DNA from: PALSA-894 sp963734185
GTDB lineage: Bacteria; Pseudomonadota; Alphaproteobacteria; Rhizobiales; Xanthobacteraceae
Assembly: GCA_963734185.1 (NCBI GenBank)
Contig: CAVTGA010000001.1
Location: forward strand, 62,001 to 126,000
Direction: 5' to 3'
DNA length: 64,000 bases
Shown: piece by piece, positions 8,811-16,939 of the stretch
Layout: every line of letters starts with the position of its first letter
Position numbering within the stretch: the stretch's first letter is position 1
Translations under genes and position numbers: made by a program
The notes under the pieces: generated by a model
What the model was told of the DNA's origin: nothing
Database searches by the model: none
Seen by the model: the letters and a program-made list of their open reading frames with translations, nothing else

Positions 8811-9221
8811 ATGCGGAAGGCAGTCCTCGCGGGCGTTTTCGCGTTCGCGATCGTGGGGTCCTCGTTCGTATCGGATCGGGGCATCGGAATTGCGCCCGCC
8901 CAGGCGCAGGACGTCGTGGTGACCGAAGGGCATATCGCGCGCCTGCGCTCGGCCTTACGGCTGAACTCGACGCAGGAGCCACACTGGCGCGTGGTCGAAT
9001 CGACCTTGCGCTCGATCATCCGCGGCAGCCAGCGCCGCGAGGGCGCAGGCGAGGGCCTGGTGCAGCGCGTGCGTGCGCGCGCGTCAGGCTACGTCGTGCA
9101 GGTGGCGGCGCTGCAGCAGCTTGCGTCGGTGGCGCAGCCCCTGATCGCCAGTCTCGACGAAGGCCAGAGGCGTTCCGGCATGGCGGCGATGCGCGCCATG
9201 GGCGTGTCCGCGCTGTTCTGA
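8811..9221 (+). CDS. small periplasmic LTxxQ-type (Spy/CpxP-like) protein
   Basis: This 136-aa protein has a signal peptide (basic MRK, hydrophobic AVLAGVFAFAIVGSSF, cleavage likely near AQAQ at about residue 32) and a helical body. The body has IARLRSALRLNSTQEPHWRVVE, a degenerate LTxxQ motif (LNSTQ), as in the Spy/CpxP family of periplasmic chaperones. Start 8811 was chosen for its signal peptide and GGAG nine bases upstream. It is shorter than, but clearly related to, the next protein at 9414-10013; both keep the RLRS/GLR-L-S-QE-HW pattern. A role in envelope stress or metal tolerance is inferred from the family only. Confidence 0.7.
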   Translation: MRKAVLAGVFAFAIVGSSFVSDRGIGIAPAQAQDVVVTEGHIARLRSALRLNSTQEPHWRVVESTLRSIIRGSQRREGAGEGLVQRVRARASGYVVQVAALQQLASVAQPLIASLDEGQRRSGMAAMRAMGVSALF

Positions 9222-9413
9222 TCGCCTTCTATTTGCCGGCTGCAAGGAGAGCGGCGTCCCCCGCGGGCGCTGCTTTGTCACGTCTTGGTTCAAGACTTGA
9301 ACGAATTTTCATCGACCGCTTCGCTCGACGGCGACCGTCTTACCGAAGTTTAACTTGTTCCCGCAGAGACGCGGATTTCTACTCTGCCTCACGAATTCTG
9401 CAGGAGACCCCCC

Positions 9414-10013
9414 ATGTTCAAGACCATGCTCGCGGGTGCCGTCGCGGTCGCGATCGCCGGCTCATCGCTCGCCTATGCGCAGTATCGCGGCGGTCCGGAC
9501 GAGCCGCGGCAGTGGCGCCATTTCGGCGAGCGCGGCGCCGAGCGCTGGCGTCCGAGCGCGGAGGACATCGGCGCCTTCGCCGACGCGCGCATTGCCGGAT
9601 TGAAGGCCGGCTTGCGGCTCACCTCGGCGCAGGAGCAGCACTGGCCGGCGTTCGAGCAGGCGTTGCGCGAGCGCGCCAAGTTGCGGACGGAACGGCTGGC
9701 CGTGTTCGGCGACGCGGCACGCACCAGCGACGTGCCGGACAACCCGGTTGCGCGCATGCAGCGCCGCGCCGATATGATGGTGCGCCATGCGGGCGTGATG
9801 AAGCAGGTGGCCGACGCGGCGGCGCCGCTCTACCAAAGCCTCGACGAGGCGCAGAAGCGGCGCTTCGTCATGCTGGCGCGCCCGATGGGTCCGCGCCACC
9901 ATTTCGGCCCGCGCTGGCGCGGCCGCGGCCACGACGAGGAGCGCGACGGACGCGAGGGCCCGCGTCCCGGCCGCCACATGGGCCCGGGATTGGGGCCGGG
10001 CTTCAGGCTCTGA
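9414..10013 (+). CDS. periplasmic LTxxQ motif (Spy/CpxP-like) protein
   Basis: This 199-aa protein has a signal peptide ending near AYAQ at residue 22. Its helical core contains the motif LTSAQEQHWPAFEQAL (about residues 68-83) and ends with LYQSLDEAQKRRFVMLARPM. The tail from about residue 160 is rich in His, Arg, Gly and Pro (GPRHHFGPRWRGRGHDEE) and could bind metal. Family members act as periplasmic chaperones or metal-responsive regulators. CAGGAG precedes the ATG by about nine bases. It is the longer paralogue of the protein at 8811-9221; a 190-base gap separates them, so each may have its own promoter. Confidence 0.8.
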   Translation: MFKTMLAGAVAVAIAGSSLAYAQYRGGPDEPRQWRHFGERGAERWRPSAEDIGAFADARIAGLKAGLRLTSAQEQHWPAFEQALRERAKLRTERLAVFGDAARTSDVPDNPVARMQRRADMMVRHAGVMKQVADAAAPLYQSLDEAQKRRFVMLARPMGPRHHFGPRWRGRGHDEERDGREGPRPGRHMGPGLGPGFRL

Positions 10014-10116
10014 TTGTGCCTGAAATGAACGGTGCGCGACGCGCCCCGTTCCCTGGACAGGGTGTACGCCCTTTGCTACAGACGCGCGCTCTGCGCGGCT
10101 TTCGCGCGAAGCTTCC

Positions 10117-10192
<76 letters not shown>

Positions 10193-10355
10193 CGTTCTCC
10201 GGATCGGCATCGGGCCTTCCCATCGCGCGAAAAGCGCGCCGGTTCCTTTCTGAATGCGCATTCACGCAACAAATGAAGGTATTCCCGGAACAATTCGCAA
10301 TTCGCGTTCGTTGATGTGTATCCAATCACCCCAAGCAATCACTGGGAGACACACC

Positions 10356-10646
10356 ATGCGCATTGGACTCTATGCCCTGATCGCCGCCTCTGCCTTGGTG
10401 GCGGCTCCTGCCGCGGCCGATACTGTCGGCAAGCGGCTTGCACCGACCGATATTTCGTCGCAAGTCGCAGTCGAAGTGCCCGGCGTCGGCGTGCGAATCG
10501 GCGAGCCGCGCCGTGAGCGTCACTGGGACGAGCGTCGCCGTTGGCGCGACCGCGAAGTCCGCGGCGAGCGTCGCGGCTGCAAGACCGTGACCATCCGCGA
10601 GGAAACGCCGCGCGGCATGGTCACGCGCACGCGCACGCGCTGCTAA
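10356..10646 (+). CDS. small secreted Arg-rich protein
   Basis: This 96-aa protein has a clear signal peptide (MRIGLYALIAASALVAAPAAADT, cleavage about residue 21) and a mature part very rich in Arg (RREREWD-like runs such as RERHWDERRRWRDREVRGERRGC). It has two cysteines, one internal and one at the very end, that could form a disulphide. GGGAGA lies eight bases before the ATG. Similar short periplasmic proteins with an Arg-rich centre are common in Bradyrhizobium relatives, but none has a known role. It is followed by a strong terminator hairpin. Confidence 0.75.
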   Translation: MRIGLYALIAASALVAAPAAADTVGKRLAPTDISSQVAVEVPGVGVRIGEPRRERHWDERRRWRDREVRGERRGCKTVTIREETPRGMVTRTRTRC

Positions 10647-10663
10647 CCAAACACCGTAGTGAG

Positions 10664-10689
10664 GGGTCGCCGTTGCAAAACGGCGGCCC
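10664..10689. terminator. bidirectional terminator between convergent genes
   Basis: An 11-bp stem with one G-T pair (GGGTCGCCGTT / AACGGCGGCCC) and loop GCAA is followed by TTT. It lies 18 bases after the secreted Arg-rich gene and 18 bases past the end of the minus-strand aldolase gene, so it can serve both. Confidence 0.75.
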
Positions 10690-10706
10690 TTTGCTATTGG
10701 CGCGAC

Positions 10707-11504
10707 CTATCCTTTGAATTTCTTGGCCAGCGCGTCGGCGTTGCGCGACAAGAGATTGAGGTCCGAGCCCACCGCCACGAACAGATAGCCCCAGGCGATG
10801 TAGCGCCGCGCTTCCTCTTCGCTCGAGGTGAGGATGCCGGCCGGCTTGCCGATCGCGGCAAGCCGCTGCACCGCCTCCTGCATCGCTTTCTGCACCTCGG
10901 GATGCTGCGGGTTGCCGATGTGGCCGAGCGAGGCCGACAGGTCCGACGGGCCGATGAACACGCCGTCCACGCCGTCGACCTGGGCGATCGCCTCGATACT
11001 GTCGAGCGCCGTGCGCGTCTCGGCCTGCACCAGCACGCAGATCTCGGACGCGGCATTCTTCAGATAGTCCTTCACGCGTCCGTAGCGCGCGGCGCGGCCG
11101 CTGGTCGTGATGCCGCGGATTCCGACCGGCGGATAGCGCGTGGCGGCGACCGCACGCTCGGCCTCCTCGGCGTTCTGCACGAACGGGATCAGCAATGACT
11201 GCGCGCCGATATCGAGGATGCGTTTGATCAGCACTGCGTCGTTCCACGCCGGCCGCACGATCGCCGTCGCGCTGCCGCGCGCGGCGGCCTGCAGCTGCGC
11301 AAGCAGAGCCGGCACTTCGTTGGGCGAATGCTCGGTGTCGAGCAGCAGCCAGTCGAAGCCCGAATCGGCGATCACTTCAGTGGCGATGTTGCTGCACAGG
11401 CTGCTCCAAAGACCGATCTGCAGCCGGCCGGAGGCGAGCGCGTGTTTGAAGGCATTGCGCGGAAGGTCCATGGCGGTCTCGTTTGCTTTCAGGCCGTCAG
11501 TCAT
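10707..11504 (-). CDS. HpcH/HpaI-family aldolase
   Basis: This 265-aa protein is a class II (metal-dependent) pyruvate aldolase of the HpcH/HpaI family, which cleaves 4-hydroxy-2-oxo acids to pyruvate or oxaloacetate plus an aldehyde. Signature residues are present: DWLLLDTEHSP (catalytic His), a Glu in LVQAETRTALDSI, and an Asp in DGVFIGPSDLSASLGH. The first ATG at 11504 has no clear ribosome site; ATG 11471 (MDLPRNAFK) is the alternative start. It is transcribed divergently from the catabolic operon starting at 11594, with a 90-base shared promoter region. It could supply the last, carbon-carbon cleaving step after the hydratase at 12963-13667. Confidence 0.88.
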   Translation of the reverse strand: MTDGLKANETAMDLPRNAFKHALASGRLQIGLWSSLCSNIATEVIADSGFDWLLLDTEHSPNEVPALLAQLQAAARGSATAIVRPAWNDAVLIKRILDIGAQSLLIPFVQNAEEAERAVAATRYPPVGIRGITTSGRAARYGRVKDYLKNAASEICVLVQAETRTALDSIEAIAQVDGVDGVFIGPSDLSASLGHIGNPQHPEVQKAMQEAVQRLAAIGKPAGILTSSEEEARRYIAWGYLFVAVGSDLNLLSRNADALAKKFKG

Positions 11505-11593
11505 ATCGCATAGGCCGCTGCAATAGCGAAGCGGCGTCGGCCTTTCGTCGCGTCAGGGCGTGTGCAAGAGTTCCTGCACGCGGAGGAAATTTG

Positions 11594-12475
11594 GTGAATC
11601 TCGGATTTGTCGGTCTCGGCGCCATGGGCGCGCTGATCGTCCCCCGGCTCATCGCGGCCGGGCATGCGGTGATCGGCTGGAATCGAAGCCGCGACAAGGC
11701 CGCGCCGTTGATCGCGGGCGGCATGCGTTGGGCCGACAGCCCGCGCGCCGTGGCGCAAGCCGCCGACATCGTGTTCTCGATCGTCACCGACGCGACGGCG
11801 GTGCGCGGCGTCGCGCTCGGTGCCGATGGCGTCATCGCCGGGCTCGCCAAAGGAGGCCTCTACATCGACATGAGCACGATCGCGCCGGACGAAAGCCGCG
11901 CGGTCGCGGCCGAATTCGCCAAGGCCGGCGCGGTGATGCTCGATGCGCCGATCTCCGGCAGCCCGGTCACGGTCGCGGCCGGCAACGCCTCGATCATGGT
12001 CGGCGGCGACGAGGCGGCGTTCGACCGCGCTAAGCCCGTGCTGCTCGCGATCGGGCCGAAGGTGACGCGCATCGGCGGCAACGGGCTTGCCTGCCAGATG
12101 AAGATCGCCGTCAATCTCCTGCTCGTGGTCGAGGTGATCGCGTTCGGCGAGGCGGTCGCGCTGGCCGAGAAGGGCGGGGTCGCGCGCGGGATCGCGGTCG
12201 ACGCGATGCTCAAGAGCGTCGCCGCCTCGCCGGTGCTAGGGTATCGCGGGCCGTTCATCCTCGAGGGGAATATGCCGGCGGTGCCGTTGGCCGACGTGAC
12301 CTTGCAGCAGAAGGACATGTTGCTCGCGCTTGATCTCGGCCGCAGGCTCGGCAGCCCGGTGCCGCTTGCAGCCGCCGCCAACGAGATGATGAACGCCTGT
12401 CGCGGGCTTGGCATCGATCACCGCGATTTCGTGACCGCCCACGACGTCTATCGCCGCCTCGGAGGACAATCGTGA
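11594..12475 (+). CDS. NAD(P)-dependent beta-hydroxyacid dehydrogenase (HIBADH family)
   Basis: This 293-aa cytosolic enzyme belongs to the 3-hydroxyisobutyrate/tartronate-semialdehyde reductase family. The Rossmann motif GFVGLGAMGALIVPRL is at residues 4-19, the substrate-binding DAPISGSPVTVAAGNASIMVGG at about 118-140, and the catalytic Lys is in GLACQMKIAVNLL at about 172. It starts with GTG, supported by GGAGGAAA about seven bases upstream. It opens the 11-gene operon, and its stop overlaps the GTG of the cupin gene by four bases. A second, only distantly similar member occurs in the same operon at 20224-21096. Confidence 0.9.
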   Translation: MNLGFVGLGAMGALIVPRLIAAGHAVIGWNRSRDKAAPLIAGGMRWADSPRAVAQAADIVFSIVTDATAVRGVALGADGVIAGLAKGGLYIDMSTIAPDESRAVAAEFAKAGAVMLDAPISGSPVTVAAGNASIMVGGDEAAFDRAKPVLLAIGPKVTRIGGNGLACQMKIAVNLLLVVEVIAFGEAVALAEKGGVARGIAVDAMLKSVAASPVLGYRGPFILEGNMPAVPLADVTLQQKDMLLALDLGRRLGSPVPLAAAANEMMNACRGLGIDHRDFVTAHDVYRRLGGQS

Positions 12476-12966
12476 CCACTGCCGAAAGGATCGGAGCCGC
12501 GCTGGCCAAGGCCGTGAAGAAGACCGTGGCCGCGGCGTCGGCGAGCAGCCCAGCCACCAAGATGTACCGCACCAACCTGCGCGACGTGCCGGCGGTCGAG
12601 GGCCTCAAGCGCGACGACGGCTGGGTCGACATGCAGGTGCGCTTCCTGATCGACAAGAAGAGCGCGGGCGCCGACCACGTGGTCGGCTGGACCATCCTCA
12701 AGCCGGGCGCGCGCCACGAAAGCCATCGCCATCACAACTGCGATGAGTTCTTCATCGTGCTCAAGGGCCACGGCCACATCTATACCGACGAGGGCGACAA
12801 GCCTTCGGTCGAGGGCGACGTGGTCTACTCGCCGCGCGGCTGCTGGCACGGCTTCAACAATACCTCGAGCGACGACGTGGTGTTGGTCTGGGGCTGGATG
12901 GGCGCCGGCTCGATCGAGGATTCGGGCTATGAGGTGCATGCGGACAGTCACAAAGGGCAGACATGA
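12472..12966 (+). CDS. cupin-domain protein
   Basis: This 164-aa protein has a single cupin barrel. The first metal motif reads GARHESHRHHNCDEFFIVLKGHGHIY (His, His, Glu and Gly in the expected order, about residues 78-104). The second reads VVYSPRGCWHGFNN (His, Asn, about 120-133). The metal ligands are intact, so it may be a dioxygenase, isomerase or small-molecule sensor; the reaction is unknown. It starts with GTG overlapping the upstream gene, and its TGA overlaps the ATG of the hydratase by four bases, so it is firmly part of the operon. Confidence 0.85.
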   Translation: MTTAERIGAALAKAVKKTVAAASASSPATKMYRTNLRDVPAVEGLKRDDGWVDMQVRFLIDKKSAGADHVVGWTILKPGARHESHRHHNCDEFFIVLKGHGHIYTDEGDKPSVEGDVVYSPRGCWHGFNNTSSDDVVLVWGWMGAGSIEDSGYEVHADSHKGQT

Positions 12967-13667
12967 ACGCCTGGGACGATCCGCGCATTGCCGCCGGGAT
13001 GAACACGCAGCTCGCGCGCCGCCGTGCGCGCATTGCCGCGGGCGAGAAGCCGCTCGGCTGGAAGGTCGGGCTCGGCGCGCCGGCCGCGATGCAGCGGCTG
13101 AGCATCAAGGCCCCGCTGGTCGGCCATCTGATGCAGAGTGCGGTGCTGCCGTCCGGCGGCGCGGCGTCGATCGCGGGGTGGGTCAAGCCGGTGGCCGAGG
13201 CCGAGACCGCGGTGCACATGGGACGCGACCTGCCGGCGGGCGGAAGCCGCGAAGCAGCCGCCGCGGCGATCGGCGCGCTCGGTCCCGCGATCGAGCTTGC
13301 CGACATGGAGATTCCGCCCGAGGACGTCGAGGCGGTGCTTGCCTGCAACATCTACCAGCGCCACGTCGTGCTCGGCGCGCCGGACGCCTCGCGCGCCGGC
13401 GGCAAAGTCGCGGGACTGGTCGCGCGCATATCGCGGCGCGGCGCCGAGGTCGCCCGCATGGACGACGTTCAGGTCAATACCGGCGACATCATCGGCATCG
13501 TGCGCCACGTCGCCGACACGCTCGGCGCCTACGGCGAGATGCTGAGGGCCGGCGAGATCATCATCACCGGTTCGATCACGCCGCCGCTGATCATCGAATC
13601 CGACGAGGCCGATGTCGGCTTCACGCTCGAGCCGGTTGGCAGCCTGTCGATCAGGCTCACGCGCTAA
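12963..13667 (+). CDS. 2-keto-4-pentenoate hydratase family protein
   Basis: This 234-aa enzyme is of the MhpD/2-oxopent-4-enoate hydratase branch of the fumarylacetoacetate hydrolase superfamily. It has LGWKVGLGAP near the start and the metal-site stretch ALGPAIELADM (usually PEIELADxR in MhpD). The C-terminal half has AYGEMLRAGEIIITGSITPP, a good match to the family's LxAGxxVLxGSxTxP. In meta-cleavage pathways this enzyme hydrates the dienol to a 4-hydroxy-2-oxo acid, which an HpaI-type aldolase such as that at 10707-11504 then splits. It overlaps the cupin gene by four bases. Confidence 0.88.
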   Translation: MNAWDDPRIAAGMNTQLARRRARIAAGEKPLGWKVGLGAPAAMQRLSIKAPLVGHLMQSAVLPSGGAASIAGWVKPVAEAETAVHMGRDLPAGGSREAAAAAIGALGPAIELADMEIPPEDVEAVLACNIYQRHVVLGAPDASRAGGKVAGLVARISRRGAEVARMDDVQVNTGDIIGIVRHVADTLGAYGEMLRAGEIIITGSITPPLIIESDEADVGFTLEPVGSLSIRLTR

Positions 13668-13670
13668 AAC

Positions 13671-15266
13671 ATGCCGGACACGCAAGTCCTCATCGTCGGC
13701 GCCGGTCCGGTGGGGTTGACGCTTGCCATCGACCTCGGCCAGCGCGGCGTGCGCTGTACCCTGATCGAGCAGAAGGAGGCGCCGCAGTTCCTGCCCAAGA
13801 TGGAGCGCTGCAACGCCCGCACCATGGAGATCTACCGCCGCATGGGCTTGAGCGAGCGCATCCGCGCCGCCGGCCTGCCGGCGCACTGCCCGATGGACGT
13901 GTTCATCGTGCTCTCCGTGGTCGATCCGCCGCTGCTGCGCCTGCCCTATCCGTCGGTCGAGGCGGCGCGCGCGCAGATCGCGAGCTGCCACGACGGCAGC
14001 CTGCCGCTCGAGCCCTATCAGCTGATTTCGCAATACACGCTCGAGCCGCTGCTCAAGTCGGTGGTCGAGGCGCTGCCAAGCGTCAGCGTACGCTACGGCT
14101 GCGAGCTGCTTTCCTTCAGCCAGGATGAAAGCGGCGTCAGCGCGCAGGTCAGGAGTGCTGCTGGCGGCTCGACTATTACGGCCGCGTATCTGGCCGGATG
14201 CGATGGCGGCTCGAGCCTGGTGCGGCGGCAGCTCGGCATCGCGCTTTCCGGCGAAGCCAATATCCTGCAGTTGCGCCAGGCACTCTATCGCTGCGATCAG
14301 CTCTACGAGCGCATCCCGATCGGCAAGGGGCGGCACTATCACGTCGCCGATGGGCAGGCGACATTCCTGATCGTGCAGGACTCGACGCGCCATTTCACCT
14401 TGCACTCGGTGGTCGACAATGACGCCGACATGGCGGCGATGTTCGAGCGCACGATCGCCATGCCGCTTGCTTACGAGATGCTCTATGCCGGACCATGGAG
14501 GCAGAACCTGCTGGTGGCGGGTCGCTACGGGCAAGGCCGCGTGTTCCTCGCCGGCGACGCCGCGCATCTGATGATCCCGACCGGCGGGCTCGGCATGAAC
14601 ACCGGCGTCGGCGACGCGGTCGATCTCGGCTGGAAGCTCGCCGCGAACCTGCAGGGCTGGGGCGGACCCAACCTGCTCGAGTCGTACGAGATCGAGCGCC
14701 GCCAGGTCGGCGAGCGCAACGTCGCGGCGTCGCGCTATGCCTCACAGGGGCGGCGCAAGTGGCGCGCGGCCTATCGCCCCGGCATCCGCGACGACACGCC
14801 GGCCGGCGCCGCGACGCGCGCGAACCTCGCGCGCATCGCCGACGTCGAGCAGCGCAAGAGCAACGAGATGATCGGCGCCGAGCTCGGCTATCGCTACGAC
14901 GGTTCGCCGATCGTCTGGCCGGAAGGCGGGGGGCCGGCGCATGATTTCATGAACTATGTGCCCACCACCTGGCCCGGCGCGCGGCTACCCCATGTGTGGC
15001 TTGCAGATGGAACGGCGCTGCAAGATCGCATCGGAGCTGGATACACGCTGCTGCGTCTCGGCGGCACAGCCGATGCCGCGGATTTGACTGCCGCGTTCGC
15101 GGCGTTGCGTGCCCCCTTCGACATCCTCGACGTCGGCGACGGGCAGGCGCGCGAGGTTCTCGGTTACGATCTCCTTCTGCTGCGGCCGGACCTGCATGTG
15201 GCTTGGCGCAGCAACCGTCTGCCCGACGAGCCGGAACGCCTGGCGGCAATGGTGACCGGACATTGA
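13671..15266 (+). CDS. FAD-dependent aromatic monooxygenase (PheA/MhpA type)
   Basis: This 531-aa flavoprotein has all three motifs of class A aromatic hydroxylases: the dinucleotide motif VLIVGAGPVGLTLAIDLGQRG at residues 5-25, AGCDGGSSLVRRQLGI at about 180-195, and the flavin-ribityl motif FLAGDAAHLMIPTGGLGMNTGVGDA at about 291-315. The C-terminal thioredoxin-like domain (VWLADGTALQDRIGAGYTLL) is also kept. Such enzymes hydroxylate phenols or hydroxyphenylpropionates with NAD(P)H and oxygen, making the catechol that a ring-cleaving dioxygenase opens. No dioxygenase is in this operon; an extradiol-type one is at 35941-36900. Confidence 0.92.
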   Translation: MPDTQVLIVGAGPVGLTLAIDLGQRGVRCTLIEQKEAPQFLPKMERCNARTMEIYRRMGLSERIRAAGLPAHCPMDVFIVLSVVDPPLLRLPYPSVEAARAQIASCHDGSLPLEPYQLISQYTLEPLLKSVVEALPSVSVRYGCELLSFSQDESGVSAQVRSAAGGSTITAAYLAGCDGGSSLVRRQLGIALSGEANILQLRQALYRCDQLYERIPIGKGRHYHVADGQATFLIVQDSTRHFTLHSVVDNDADMAAMFERTIAMPLAYEMLYAGPWRQNLLVAGRYGQGRVFLAGDAAHLMIPTGGLGMNTGVGDAVDLGWKLAANLQGWGGPNLLESYEIERRQVGERNVAASRYASQGRRKWRAAYRPGIRDDTPAGAATRANLARIADVEQRKSNEMIGAELGYRYDGSPIVWPEGGGPAHDFMNYVPTTWPGARLPHVWLADGTALQDRIGAGYTLLRLGGTADAADLTAAFAALRAPFDILDVGDGQAREVLGYDLLLLRPDLHVAWRSNRLPDEPERLAAMVTGH

Positions 15267-15268
15267 GC

Positions 15269-16213
15269 ATGCGAAGCGTCATCGGCGTGGTGATCGCCGC
15301 ATTCCTCGGCGCAGTCCCGGCATGTGCCATGGACACGCTGCGCCTCGCAATCGGCTCGCGTGGAGTGTGGGAGAACTCCAATGCGGAATTGGGACAGGCC
15401 GCGGGCATCTATGCCAAGCACGGCCTCAAGCTGGAGATCCTCTACACGCAGGGCGGCGGCGAGACCATGCAGGCGGTGATCTCCGGCTCGGCCGATATCG
15501 GCGTCGGGGTCGGGACCTACGGCGTGATCGGCGCGTTCGCCAAGGGCGCGCCGGTGCGCGTGATCGGCGCGTCGATCACCGGCGCGACCGACCAGTATTG
15601 GTACGTGCTGGCGGATTCCAGCGTTCAGACCATCAAGGATGCCGCCGGAAAGACCGTCGCCTACTCCACCAACGGCTCCTCGACCCAAGCCGCGGTGCTC
15701 GGCTTCCAGCGGCTGCACGACGTGCAATTCCGCACCGTGGCCACGGGAAGTGCGGCGGCGACCTTCACCATGGTGATGACGCGGCAGATCGAGGTCGGCT
15801 GGGCCTCGCCGCCGTTCGGAATCGAAGCGCTCGATCAGGGTCGCATCCGCATCGTCGCCAAGGCCGGTGAGGTTCCTTCGCTGCGCGACCAGTCGCCGCG
15901 GCTGATCGTCGCCAACGCGGACGCGCTGGCACGCCGCGCCGCGCTGTTCGCGCGCTACATGCGGGCATATCGCGAGACCGTCGACTGGATGTATGCCGAT
16001 CCGGCGGCGATCCAATCCTATGCGCGGCTGGCCGACATCCCCGTCGCCATCGCCCGGCGCGTGCGCGACGAGTTCTTTGCCAAGGAGAAGCTCGGTCCTG
16101 ACCGCGTTTCGGGCCTCACCGAGGCCATGGCCGACGCCATCGCGTTCAAATACCTTGCAGCGCCGCTCACCGAACGGCAGCTCGGCGAACTGATCCGGAT
16201 TCCGTCACGGTAA
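15269..16213 (+). CDS. NMT1/SsuA-type ABC substrate-binding protein, orphan
   Basis: This 314-aa periplasmic protein has a signal peptide (MRSVIGVVIAAFLGAVPACA) and the NMT1/THI5-like fold used for nitrate, sulfonate, thiamine-precursor and aromatic-acid uptake. It has GIYAKHGLKLEILYTQGGGETMQAVISGSADIGVGVG and later RQIEVGWASPPFG. The ATG lies two bases after the monooxygenase stop. No ABC permease or ATPase is nearby, so it must share one elsewhere or serve as a sensor. It is a clear paralogue of the protein at 33527-34489, and each has a class II aldolase gene beside it. Confidence 0.9.
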   Translation: MRSVIGVVIAAFLGAVPACAMDTLRLAIGSRGVWENSNAELGQAAGIYAKHGLKLEILYTQGGGETMQAVISGSADIGVGVGTYGVIGAFAKGAPVRVIGASITGATDQYWYVLADSSVQTIKDAAGKTVAYSTNGSSTQAAVLGFQRLHDVQFRTVATGSAAATFTMVMTRQIEVGWASPPFGIEALDQGRIRIVAKAGEVPSLRDQSPRLIVANADALARRAALFARYMRAYRETVDWMYADPAAIQSYARLADIPVAIARRVRDEFFAKEKLGPDRVSGLTEAMADAIAFKYLAAPLTERQLGELIRIPSR

Positions 16214-16216
16214 CCA

Positions 16217-16939
16217 ATGGCCATCGACGCCCTCATCGACGAACTGGTCACCGCCAACCGCATCCTCGCGCGCGAGGGCGTGGTCGACTCGTTCGGGCAC
16301 ATCAGCGTGCGCCATCCCGAGCGCGCTGACCGCTATCTGCTCTCGCGTGCACGCGCCCCGGACTGCATCGAGGCGAACGACATCATGGAGTTCGCGCTCG
16401 ACGGCACGCCGGTCGAAGCCCGCGAGCGCAAGCCGTATCTTGAGCGTTTCATCCACGGCGCAGTCTACGAGGCGCGGCCGGAGGTGCACTCGGTCGTGCA
16501 CAATCACAGCCCGAGCGTGATCCCGTTCGGCGTCACCGCGACGAAGCTCAAGCCGCTGCTGCACCTGTGCGCGTCGATCGGCCACGAGGTGCCGGTTTGG
16601 GACTCGCAGACGCACTTCGGTGACACCAGCCTCCTGGTCGAGAACATGGCGATGGGGCGTGATCTGGCCGCATTGCTCGGGGGACGCCGCACCGCGCTGA
16701 TGCGCGGACACGGCGCGGTCGTGGCCGGCCGTTCGATCCGCGAAGCGGTGTTCATCTCGGTCTATCTGGAAGTGAACTCGCGGCTGCAGATGCAGGCAAT
16801 GGCGATGGGCGAGATCAAGTTCCTCACCGCCGGCGAGGTCGACACCATCATCGCCCGCACCGGGCCCTATACGCTTAGTCGCGCGTGGGAGAATTGGTGC
16901 CGCCGCGCCGGCCGGCCGCTGACGTCGGACAATGAGTAA
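16217..16939 (+). CDS. class II aldolase/adducin family protein
   Basis: This 240-aa zinc-dependent enzyme belongs to the class II aldolase/adducin superfamily. It has FGHISVRHPERADRYLLSRARAPDCIEANDI at about residues 27-57. The metal-binding histidines are in SVVHNHSPSVIP (about residues 92-103) and in LMRGHGAVVAG (about 156-166), with an acidic RFIHGAVYEARPEVH before the first pair. Members act as aldolases, sugar-acid decarboxylases or epimerases; those near NMT1 binding proteins are not characterised. It starts three bases after the binding-protein gene, and its last eight bases overlap the next gene. It is a paralogue of the gene at 32712-33530. Confidence 0.9.
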   Translation: MAIDALIDELVTANRILAREGVVDSFGHISVRHPERADRYLLSRARAPDCIEANDIMEFALDGTPVEARERKPYLERFIHGAVYEARPEVHSVVHNHSPSVIPFGVTATKLKPLLHLCASIGHEVPVWDSQTHFGDTSLLVENMAMGRDLAALLGGRRTALMRGHGAVVAGRSIREAVFISVYLEVNSRLQMQAMAMGEIKFLTAGEVDTIIARTGPYTLSRAWENWCRRAGRPLTSDNE

